Source: Gammaproteobacteria bacterium
Lineage (GTDB): Bacteria > Pseudomonadota > Gammaproteobacteria > Steroidobacterales > Steroidobacteraceae
Length of the DNA: 7,077 nt
Direction: 5' to 3'
Assembly: GCA_005877965.1 (NCBI GenBank)
Contig: VBNP01000137.1
Span: forward strand, 1-7,077
Every line of letters starts with the position of its first letter. Position 1 is the stretch's first letter. Below the pieces are notes generated by a model. The model did no database searches. It saw only the letters and a program-made list of their open reading frames with translations, and was not told the DNA's origin. This document shows, piece by piece, positions 1 through 4,866 of this stretch. The position numbers and the translations under genes were made by a program.

Positions 1-34
1 TGAGAACCTGGTCGTCGAGCTGTATTCGAAGTAA
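1..34 (+). CDS. rpsD: 30S ribosomal protein S4, C-terminal end only (partial)
   Basis: The first 34 bases read in frame 2 as ENLVVELYSK followed by TAA at 32-34. This matches the conserved C-terminus of ribosomal protein S4, which ends in a VELYSK-type sequence in gammaproteobacteria. S4 is a primary 16S rRNA-binding protein of the small subunit, and in E. coli it is also the translational repressor of the alpha operon. The next gene is rpoA, the expected neighbour in the rpsD-rpoA-rplQ order. The rest of the gene lies to the left of the window. The call rests on ten residues plus synteny, which together are convincing. Confidence 0.92.
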   Translation, partial: ENLVVELYSK

Positions 35-51
35 CCGCGTCCGCTTGCAAC

Positions 52-68
52 GGGTGCCTGGCGCACCC
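52..68 (+). other. Small hairpin in the rpsD-rpoA spacer
   Basis: GGGTGC (52-57) and GCACCC (63-68) form a perfect 6-bp stem around a 5-nt loop, 17 nt after the rpsD stop. No T-run follows, so it does not look like a terminator. It may be an mRNA-stability or processing structure between two highly expressed cistrons. The role is inference. Confidence 0.4.
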
Positions 69-117
69 ATGTAGGAGGACCCAACTTTCCGTTTGCGCCG
101 GTCGTAAGTGAGCCGGC

Positions 118-125
118 AAGGTGAG
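118..125 (+). promoter_or_regulatory. Ribosome binding site that sets the rpoA start at 132
   Basis: AAGGTGAG (118-125) lies 6 nt before the ATG at 132. This is good Shine-Dalgarno spacing. It supports the ATG start over an in-frame GTG at 108, which would add eight residues not expected in alpha and has no well-placed binding site. Confidence 0.8.
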
Positions 126-131
126 ACTGCA

Positions 132-1136
132 ATGCAGGGATCTGTAAGCGAGTTCCTGAGACCCCGGGTGGTGAAGGTGCAGCCGGTGGCCCCGCGCCAG
201 GCGCGCGTGGTGATCGAGCCGTTCGAGCGTGGCTTCGGCCATACGCTCGGCAACGCGCTGCGCCGCGTGCTGCTGTCGTCGATGCCCGGCAGCGCCATCA
301 CCGAGGTCGAGATCGACGGCGTGCTCCATGAGTACACCAGCATCGAGGGTGTGCAGGAGGACGTTGTCGACATTCTCCTGAACCTCAAAACCGTGGCGCT
401 GCGCATGCACTCGCGCGACAGCGCCGAGCTGCGCCTGCACAAGAAGGGCCCGGGCCCGGTGACCGCGGGCGACATTCAGACCGACCATGACATCGAGGTC
501 GTGAATCCCGAACTGGTGATCGCGAACCTGACCAAGGCGGGCGAGCTGTCGATGACGCTGCGCGTCGAGCGCGGCCGCGGCTACCGACCGGCGGCTTCGC
601 GCGTCGCCTTCGAGGAGCAGACGCGACCGATCGGCCGCCTGCAGCTCGACGCGTCCTTCTCGCCGGTGCGGCGCGTGACCTACTCGGTCGATGCGGCGCG
701 CGTCGAGCAGCGCACCGACCTCGACAAGCTGGTCATCGACATCGAGACCAACGGCACCATCGACGCCGAAGAGGCGATCCGGCGCGCCGGCAGCATCCTC
801 AAGGATCAGCTGTCGGTGTTCGTCGACCTGCAGGGCGAGGAAGAGGCTTCCACCAAGGTCTCGGAGATGCAGTTCGACCCGATCCTGCTGCGTCCGGTGG
901 ACGAGTTGGAGCTCACGGTGCGCAGCGCGAACTGCCTGAAGGCCGAGAACATCCATTACATCGGCGATCTGGTGCAGCGCACGGAGGTGGAGCTGCTGCG
1001 CACGCCGAACCTGGGCAAGAAGTCGCTTACCGAGATCAAGGAAGTGCTGCAAAGCCACGGACTCATGCTCGGCATGCGCCTGGACGGCTGGCCGCCCGCG
1101 GGGCTCAAGCACGACGAAGAGCGCGACGTCATCTGA
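132..1136 (+). CDS. rpoA: DNA-directed RNA polymerase subunit alpha
   Basis: This encodes the 334-residue alpha subunit, which dimerises to nucleate core RNA polymerase assembly and contacts promoter UP elements and activators. The E. coli protein has 329 residues. The N-terminal assembly domain covers about 1-235 and contains the block around HTLGNALRRVLLSS (37-50), with Arg45 at the position needed for beta binding. After a short acidic linker (about 235-248) comes the C-terminal DNA-binding domain (about 249-330). It has the LTVRSANCLK block, where Arg264 and Asn267 match E. coli Arg265 and Asn268, and the helix-hairpin-helix NLGKKSLTEIKEVL. The start was chosen on the ribosome binding site at 118-125 and the family N-terminus (MQGSVSEFLRP). 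The gene lies between rpsD and rplQ, as in the alpha operon. Nothing is abnormal. Confidence 0.99.
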   Translation: MQGSVSEFLRPRVVKVQPVAPRQARVVIEPFERGFGHTLGNALRRVLLSSMPGSAITEVEIDGVLHEYTSIEGVQEDVVDILLNLKTVALRMHSRDSAELRLHKKGPGPVTAGDIQTDHDIEVVNPELVIANLTKAGELSMTLRVERGRGYRPAASRVAFEEQTRPIGRLQLDASFSPVRRVTYSVDAARVEQRTDLDKLVIDIETNGTIDAEEAIRRAGSILKDQLSVFVDLQGEEEASTKVSEMQFDPILLRPVDELELTVRSANCLKAENIHYIGDLVQRTEVELLRTPNLGKKSLTEIKEVLQSHGLMLGMRLDGWPPAGLKHDEERDVI

Positions 1137-1153
1137 GAGGTTGGGTCGGGTGA

Positions 1154-1174
1154 CGCGCGCTGATGAAGCGCGCG
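1154..1174 (+). other. GC-rich hairpin in the rpoA-rplQ spacer
   Basis: CGCGCGC (1154-1160) and GCGCGCG (1168-1174) form a 7-bp stem with a TGATGAA loop. GGG (1148-1150) could pair with CCC (1176-1178) across an asymmetric internal loop to lengthen it. There is no poly-T tract, so it is not an intrinsic terminator. It lies 17 nt after the rpoA stop and 25 nt before the rplQ binding site. It could be an mRNA processing or stability element, but the function is inferred. Confidence 0.4.
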
Positions 1175-1210
1175 GCCCGCCCCGTACCTCACCGCAGCGA
1201 AGGGTTAGCT

Positions 1211-1747
1211 ATGCGTCACCATCTTTCCGGCCGTCAGTTGTCGCGCAACAGCGCGCACCGGCACGCGCTGATGCGCAACATGTCGGTTTCGCTGCTGCGG
1301 CACGAGACCATCCGCACCACGCTGCCGAAGGCGAAGGAGCTGCGGCGGGTCGTGGAGCCGCTGATCACGCTTGCCAAGAACGATGGCGGCGCCAACCGCC
1401 GCCGGGCGTTCGCGCGCCTGCGCGACGCGCAGATCGTCGAGAAACTGTTCGCGGATCTGGGGCCGCGCTTCAAGGCGCGCCCGGGCGGCTACACGCGCAT
1501 CCTGCGCATGCTGCCGCGACCCGGGGACTCCGCTCCCATGGCGCTGATGCAGCTGGTGGAGGGACCCGTGCCGGTGGCAGCCGAGGAGCCGGCCGGGGGA
1601 GCCAGGAAGAAGTCCACCCGGCGGGCCAAGGCCAAACCGAAGGCGAAATCGAAGGCCGAAGCGAAGACTGCAGCCGCGCCCCGCGAGGCCGCGCCTGCCA
1701 AAGCCCCGAAGAAGCGCACACGCAAGAAGAAAGTCGCCGCCGCCTGA
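1211..1747 (+). CDS. rplQ: 50S ribosomal protein L17 with a basic C-terminal extension
   Basis: Residues 1 to about 120 are a complete bacterial L17, a large-subunit protein near the peptide exit region. They start MRHHLSGRQLSRNSAHRHAL and continue with the family blocks RNMSVSLLRHETIRTTLPKAKELRRVVEPLITLAK and GGYTRILRMLPRPGD. The ATG at 1211 has a binding site GAAGGG (1199-1204) 6 nt upstream. An upstream in-frame ATG at 1163 would add 16 residues not found in the family and was rejected. The protein has 178 residues against 127 in E. coli. The extra part (about 125-178) is a low-complexity Lys/Ala/Pro/Arg-rich tail with an alternating KAKAKPKAKSK pattern, ending KKRTRKKKVAAA, and is probably disordered and RNA-binding. 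The gene follows rpoA by 74 nt and is the last gene of the alpha operon. Confidence 0.98.
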   Translation: MRHHLSGRQLSRNSAHRHALMRNMSVSLLRHETIRTTLPKAKELRRVVEPLITLAKNDGGANRRRAFARLRDAQIVEKLFADLGPRFKARPGGYTRILRMLPRPGDSAPMALMQLVEGPVPVAAEEPAGGARKKSTRRAKAKPKAKSKAEAKTAAAPREAAPAKAPKKRTRKKKVAAA

Positions 1748-1753
1748 GGTTTT

Positions 1754-1760
1754 AGGGGGG
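1754..1760 (+). promoter_or_regulatory. Ribosome binding site of mscL
   Basis: AGGGGGG (1754-1760) lies 6 nt before the mscL ATG at 1767 and entirely within the 19-nt gap after the rplQ stop. No terminator or promoter fits in this gap, so mscL is probably translated from alpha-operon read-through mRNA or from a promoter inside rplQ. Confidence 0.7.
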
Positions 1761-1766
1761 CCTGTC

Positions 1767-2159
1767 ATGAGTCTCGCTTCAGAATTCAAAGAATTTGCCA
1801 TGAAAGGCAGCGTCGTCGATCTGGCGGTCGGCGTCGTGATTGGCGGCGCCTTCGGCAAGATCGTCGCCTCCCTGGTCGGGGACGTGATCATGCCGGCGCT
1901 GTCGCCGATACTCGGCAGCGTCAACTTCACCGATCTGGCCGTGCAGATTGCGACCAACGCCGCGGGCAAGCCGGTGCTGCTCAAGTACGGCGCATTCCTG
2001 CAGACGATTTTCGAGTTCGTCGTGATCGCCCTGTCGATCTTCATCGTGATCAAGGGGATCAACAGGCTCAAGCGGCCGGCCCCGAACGCGCCCGCTCCCG
2101 CGCCGACTCGGACCGAGTCATTGTTGCAGGAAATTAGGGATCTGCTGGGAAAACGATAG
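1767..2159 (+). CDS. mscL: Large-conductance mechanosensitive channel MscL
   Basis: This 130-residue inner-membrane channel opens under membrane tension and releases solutes during hypo-osmotic shock. The E. coli protein has 136 residues. The N-terminal amphipathic helix (MSLASEFKEFAMKG, 1-14) leads into pore-lining TM1 (about 15-45), which carries the signature VVDLAVGVVIGGAFGKIV. Leu19, Gly22 and Val23 are at the gate positions. A periplasmic loop (about 46-73) is followed by TM2 (about 75-98, ending FIVIKGINRLKR), a Pro/Ala-rich linker and the C-terminal bundle helix TESLLQEIRDLLGKR. The gene starts 19 nt after rplQ and converges with pepQ, with 19 nt between the stop codons. mscL lies near rplQ in E. 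coli too, so the neighbourhood is conserved. No key residue is missing. Confidence 0.98.
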   Translation: MSLASEFKEFAMKGSVVDLAVGVVIGGAFGKIVASLVGDVIMPALSPILGSVNFTDLAVQIATNAAGKPVLLKYGAFLQTIFEFVVIALSIFIVIKGINRLKRPAPNAPAPAPTRTESLLQEIRDLLGKR

Positions 2160-2178
2160 CCTGTGTTTCATAAACGCT

Positions 2179-3606
2179 TCAATCACCGGGGCAGGCGGTG
2201 TCCGTACAGGTCGCATCCGCGTGCTGAAGTGAGCGAAACGCCTCGCGGGTGAGGTTCTCGCAGCCGTCGCCCCTCACGGCCAGGTCATCCTCGATGCGGA
2301 TCCCGCCGAACCTGGCCAGTGCGCCGACCCGCGGCCAGTTGATGCGCCGGCCGCGAGCATCCGCGCGCGCGCCGGCGAGCAGCTGCTCGATGAAATAGAT
2401 CCCCGGCTCCATGGTCACAACGAACCCCTCTTCCAGCACGCGGGTCAGCCTGAGGTTGGGGTGGCCCACCGGAGGCGGGATCTCTCCGCCCTCGGGCGAG
2501 CGCATGAACCCGCCGACGTCATGCACCTCGAGCCCGAGCAGGTGCCCGATGCCGTGCGGCAGGAATACGCTCGTGACCGCGGTGGCAACCGCCTCATCCG
2601 CGCTGCAGCGGGTGATGTCCGCCTCGCGCAGCAGTTCCCCGGTGAGCTGGTGGGCGTTGAGGTGTACGTCGCGCCAGTCGACGCCGGCGCGCACACCGGC
2701 GCACAGCGCCTGCTGCATCTGATCCAGGCGGCCGATGAGCGCCGCGAAATCCGCATCCTGGTACGAGTGAGTGCGGGTGATGTCGCTCGCGTAGCCGGCG
2801 AACTCCGCGCCGGCGTCGATCAGGAGCGAGTGCCGCTCGCGCGGCGGGTGTTTCTCCAGCACCTGGTAGTGCAGTACGGCGCCGCCTGCGTTCAGGGCGA
2901 TGATGGGGTTGTAGGGCAGCTCCTGCTCGCGCTGCCCGCAGGCCGCGAGGAAGGCCAGCTCGATTTCGAACTCCGAGGCGCCCGCCGTGAAGGCACGCTC
3001 GGCGGCCCGGTGCCCGCGCGCGCCGAGGCGGCTCGCCTCGCGCAGGCAGGCAAGCTCGTAGGGCGTCTTGACGGCACGCGCGTAGTCCAGCCGGCGCATC
3101 AGCTGCCGGGGGTTGATGGCGCCCAACCCGAAGCGGGTCAGTTCCGGAAGGGGCTCCCCGATGTAGGCCGCGCGCGAGAGGTCGGCAGGCAGCTGCGCGC
3201 GCGCGCCCGCGCGGTCGGTGGCGATGCGCACCTCGAAGTGTCGGGTCCAGTAGGCCTGCGGCAGGTCCGCGGACTTGTGCCAGTAGTCCCCCGGTCGATG
3301 GAGGATCAGACGCGGCGCCGACCCCGGCTCGAACCACACAAAGCAGTCCGCGGCGTCCTGCAGCGGGACCCACACCTTGAAGGGGGCGTTCGCCTCGAAC
3401 GGGTAGGTCCGGTCGTCCTCGAAGACGCCCACGAGCGCACCGGAATGCACCAGCAGACCCGCGTAGGCGGACGCCGTCAGTGCGCGCGCCGAGCGCTCGC
3501 ACACCGCCTCAAGATGCGCACCAAACGTGTCCTCGAGCCGCGCTTCGCGCTCGGGCGTCGATCCAACGCTGGCCATCATTCCAACCCCCGTGTCCGGGTG
3601 ACTCAT
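2179..3606 (-). CDS. pepQ: Xaa-Pro dipeptidase (prolidase), PepQ type
   Basis: PepQ is a cytosolic dinuclear-metal (usually Mn) peptidase that cleaves dipeptides with a C-terminal proline. From the ATG at 3606 the product has 475 residues, against 443 in E. coli. The N-terminal creatinase-like domain (about 25-170) has the PepQ-typical stretch LLVHSGALVGVFEDDRTYPF. The pita-bread domain (about 180-460) has all five metal ligands: Asp264 (LLIDAGAE), Asp275 (SDITRT), His351 (LPHGIGH), Glu400 (TMEPGIY) and Glu439 (GIRIEDD). The start is uncertain. ATGs at 3606, 3579 and 3576 are in frame, and E. coli homology begins near residue 24. 3606 is preceded by AGGG at 6-nt spacing, and 3579 by GGGGG at 5 nt. 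The reading frame stays open to 3990 but only as antisense of the lipoprotein gene. The C-terminal tail has two Cys residues and is not conserved. Confidence 0.96.
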   Translation of the reverse strand: MSHPDTGVGMMASVGSTPEREARLEDTFGAHLEAVCERSARALTASAYAGLLVHSGALVGVFEDDRTYPFEANAPFKVWVPLQDAADCFVWFEPGSAPRLILHRPGDYWHKSADLPQAYWTRHFEVRIATDRAGARAQLPADLSRAAYIGEPLPELTRFGLGAINPRQLMRRLDYARAVKTPYELACLREASRLGARGHRAAERAFTAGASEFEIELAFLAACGQREQELPYNPIIALNAGGAVLHYQVLEKHPPRERHSLLIDAGAEFAGYASDITRTHSYQDADFAALIGRLDQMQQALCAGVRAGVDWRDVHLNAHQLTGELLREADITRCSADEAVATAVTSVFLPHGIGHLLGLEVHDVGGFMRSPEGGEIPPPVGHPNLRLTRVLEEGFVVTMEPGIYFIEQLLAGARADARGRRINWPRVGALARFGGIRIEDDLAVRGDGCENLTREAFRSLQHADATCTDTACPGD

Positions 3607-3643
3607 CTGTCGCCCTGGCCCGACAGCAGCTCCATCGCCTCGG

Positions 3644-3673
3644 TTTCCAATCGTACCGGGACTTCTATAGAAT
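3644..3673 (+). promoter_or_regulatory. Putative sigma70 promoter for the lipoprotein gene
   Basis: In the divergent pepQ/lipoprotein spacer, TTTCCA (3644-3649, 4 of 6 to TTGACA) is 16 nt from TATAGA (3666-3671). The overlapping TAGAAT (3668-3673, 5 of 6 to TATAAT) gives an 18-nt spacer. This AT-rich patch stands out from its surroundings. Transcription would begin near 3680 and give a leader of about 87 nt. The -10 sits inside the perfect palindrome TTCTATAGAA (3663-3672), so it could also be read on the minus strand, but I see no good minus-strand -35. Confidence 0.55.
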
Positions 3674-3684
3674 TTGCGCTCCGC

Positions 3685-3723
3685 CGCCCAGGAACGGGCG
3701 CGGGAACGACCGGCACTGGTCGT
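3685..3723 (+). other. Two consecutive hairpins in the lipoprotein mRNA leader
   Basis: Hairpin 1 pairs CGCCC (3685-3689) with GGGCG (3696-3700) around a 6-nt loop. Hairpin 2 pairs ACGACC (3706-3711) with GGTCGT (3718-3723) around GGCACT. They occupy the first half of the predicted 5' UTR, and about 43 nt of weakly structured sequence follows before the ATG at 3767. This could be a 5' stabiliser or a regulatory leader. No known riboswitch motif is recognised. Confidence 0.35.
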
Positions 3724-3766
3724 AGTCTCATTAACACAACTCTTGCTTCCCTCGGGGTACCGATCG

Positions 3767-4027
3767 ATGAACACCAAACTTGCTCTTAGCGCAATCGTTG
3801 CGGCGCTGATGCTGACGGCCTGCGCGAAGCAGGAATCCGCAGCGCCAGACCAGGCTGCCACTCCTCCTGCTCCGGCGGCCTCTGACTCTGCCACTCCGCC
3901 GGCCTCCGGGCAGGCTGGGGCTCCTGAGGCCGCCGGCCAGGCTGCGCCGTCGGCTGACGGCTCCAAGCCCGCTGAAGGCGCTCCGGCCACGCCGCCGGCT
4001 GAGACGCCGCCGCCGCCGAAGCAGTAA
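3767..4027 (+). CDS. Small Pro/Ala-rich lipoprotein, function unknown
   Basis: This is an 86-residue protein with a clear type II (lipoprotein) signal peptide: a short basic start (MNTK), a hydrophobic core LALSAIVAALML and the lipobox LTAC with Cys19. Ala at mature position +2 (no Asp) predicts Lol-dependent sorting to the outer membrane. The mature 68 residues are low complexity, rich in Ala, Pro, Gly, Ser and Glu, and end AETPPPPKQ, so they are probably disordered and span part of the periplasm. No enzymatic motif is visible and I recognise no family. The ATG at 3767 is the only start that puts the signal peptide at the N-terminus. A weak GGGG (3754-3757) lies 9 nt upstream. The gene has its own candidate promoter upstream and a strong terminator downstream, so it looks monocistronic. 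Confidence 0.85.
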   Translation: MNTKLALSAIVAALMLTACAKQESAAPDQAATPPAPAASDSATPPASGQAGAPEAAGQAAPSADGSKPAEGAPATPPAETPPPPKQ

Positions 4028-4052
4028 GTCTCACTCTTACGGCTTCAAGACA

Positions 4053-4099
4053 CGGCTCGGACGGTTCGCGCGCGCGAGCTGTCCGGGCCGTTTCGTTTT
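4053..4099 (+). terminator. Strong Rho-independent terminator after the lipoprotein gene
   Basis: Positions 4053-4069 pair with 4074-4090 in a continuous 17-bp stem (14 Watson-Crick pairs and three G-U wobbles) closed by a GCGC tetraloop. The tract TTTCGTTTT (4091-4099) follows at once. The hairpin begins 25 nt after the lipoprotein stop. The minus-strand flank (below 4053) has no T-run, so termination should work only in the + direction. It separates the lipoprotein gene from the acetyltransferase gene. Confidence 0.88.
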
Positions 4100-4127
4100 G
4101 GGGACGCGAGACTGAGAGCTCCGAGCG

Positions 4128-4652
4128 ATGACTCCCGAGACTGTGAGCGTGCGCGATGCCCGGGCGGCAGCCGCCGACCGGCTGTGGATCCAGAGCGTCT
4201 ACCGTGATTACCTGGATGACCTGAACCCCGGCACCGGGCTGTTTCCCAAACTCGGCGAGGTGGGACATCGCGAGCCCGATCTGATCGCCCACTGGTTCGG
4301 CGATGCGAACACCTTTCCGCTGGTGATCCTCAAGGGCAGCGAGCCGGTGGGCTTTGCGCGCGTGTTGCGCATGGCCGCCACGGCGGCCGCGCCGCAGCGC
4401 ATCGACTACCGCATGGCGGAGTTTTTCGTGGCGCGCGCGCGGCGCCGGCTGGGTATCGGCCAGACCGCCGTGCAACTGATCCTGAGTCGCTTCGCGGGGC
4501 GCTGGGAGATCACCGAGTACCTGCGCAATGCCGACGCCGTGAGCTTCTGGCGCCGCGTGGTCTCGCGCTACACCCGCGGCAGCTACCAGGAGCGCATCGT
4601 CAACGACGAGGTGCACCAGGTGTTTGATTCCGGGAGCGCGCGCCCGGCGTAG
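4128..4652 (+). CDS. GNAT-family N-acetyltransferase (COG5628-like)
   Basis: This 174-residue protein has a GNAT acetyl-CoA fold, and its substrate is unknown. Family signs are the core strand block PLVILKGSEPVGFARVL (64-80), MAEFFVARARRRLGIGQTAVQLIL (96-119) with the CoA-binding RRRLGIG loop (105-111), the segment GRWEITEYLRNADAVSFWRRVV (124-145), and a closing Tyr in SRYTRGSY. The GRW..N..A..FWRR pattern is typical of the small predicted acetyltransferases grouped as COG5628. The start at 4128 has only a weak binding site (GAGAG at 4114-4118). It lies 28 nt after the terminator T-tract, and no promoter is obvious between them, so expression may be low or rely on read-through. The last 53 bp overlap the convergent gene after feoB. 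Confidence 0.85.
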   Translation: MTPETVSVRDARAAAADRLWIQSVYRDYLDDLNPGTGLFPKLGEVGHREPDLIAHWFGDANTFPLVILKGSEPVGFARVLRMAATAAAPQRIDYRMAEFFVARARRRLGIGQTAVQLILSRFAGRWEITEYLRNADAVSFWRRVVSRYTRGSYQERIVNDEVHQVFDSGSARPA

Positions 4653-4866
4653 GGTGCTGCGCGCAGGCACCGCAGCCGGCGCCGAGCCCCGACAGCACGC
4701 GCTGCCGCGCCGCCGTCAGCCAGCGCACCGTGCGCGCACCGGGCATGGCGGCCAGCGCATCGAGGCAACGCAGGCGCAGGCGCGCCGACAGCAGCCGCCA
4801 GGCGCTGAACAGTGCGCAGGCCGTGACCAGCACCGCCACCAACACTTCCTGCAGCACGGCGTTCAT
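4600..4866 (-). CDS. Small Cys-containing membrane protein downstream of feoB
   Basis: The ATG at 4866 overlaps the feoB stop as ATGA, giving an 88-residue product. Residues about 4-24 (VLQEVLVAVLVTACALFSAW) form one membrane helix. A basic, amphipathic segment (about 25-58) follows, then the Gly/Cys motif GAGCGAC with a CxxC at Cys65 and Cys68. Two further Cys are at 17 and 34. It has no winged-helix features and so is not a classical FeoC. The layout (one N-terminal helix, basic stretch, C-terminal Cys pair, immediately after feoB) resembles the FeoB-associated Cys-rich membrane proteins, and short DUF6587-type proteins seen after feoB in xanthomonad relatives. I infer a role in FeoB complex assembly or iron handling. 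The 3' end overlaps the GNAT gene by 53 bp in antisense. Confidence 0.68.
   Translation of the reverse strand: MNAVLQEVLVAVLVTACALFSAWRLLSARLRLRCLDALAAMPGARTVRWLTAARQRVLSGLGAGCGACAQHPTPGARSRNQTPGAPRR

Noticed and set aside
108..131. A GTG start at 108 giving rpoA eight more residues.
   Set aside because: The ATG at 132 has the proper binding site and gives the conserved alpha N-terminus.
1205..2071. A 288-codon minus-strand frame across rplQ and mscL.
   Set aside because: It is fully antisense to two well-recognised genes. The translation shows no domain and looks like reversed L17 and MscL codons.
2160..2200. A possible terminator between the convergent mscL and pepQ genes (CACCG at 2184-2188 with CGGTG at 2196-2200).
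   Set aside because: The stem is only 5 bp, lies inside the pepQ coding end, and has no T-run on either strand.
3663..3692. A minus-strand sigma70 promoter for pepQ using the palindromic TATAGA.
   Set aside because: No acceptable -35 lies 16-19 nt upstream on that strand. The positions read CCTGGG or TTCCTG.
2461..3789. A 442-codon open frame on the + strand opposite pepQ.
   Set aside because: It is a GC-rich shadow frame antisense to a complete PepQ with all metal ligands. Its product is low-complexity Arg/Gly/Val sequence with no family features.
3607..3990. An N-terminal extension of PepQ by up to 128 residues.
   Set aside because: The extra sequence is antisense to the lipoprotein gene and its promoter, is low complexity, and is absent from the PepQ family.
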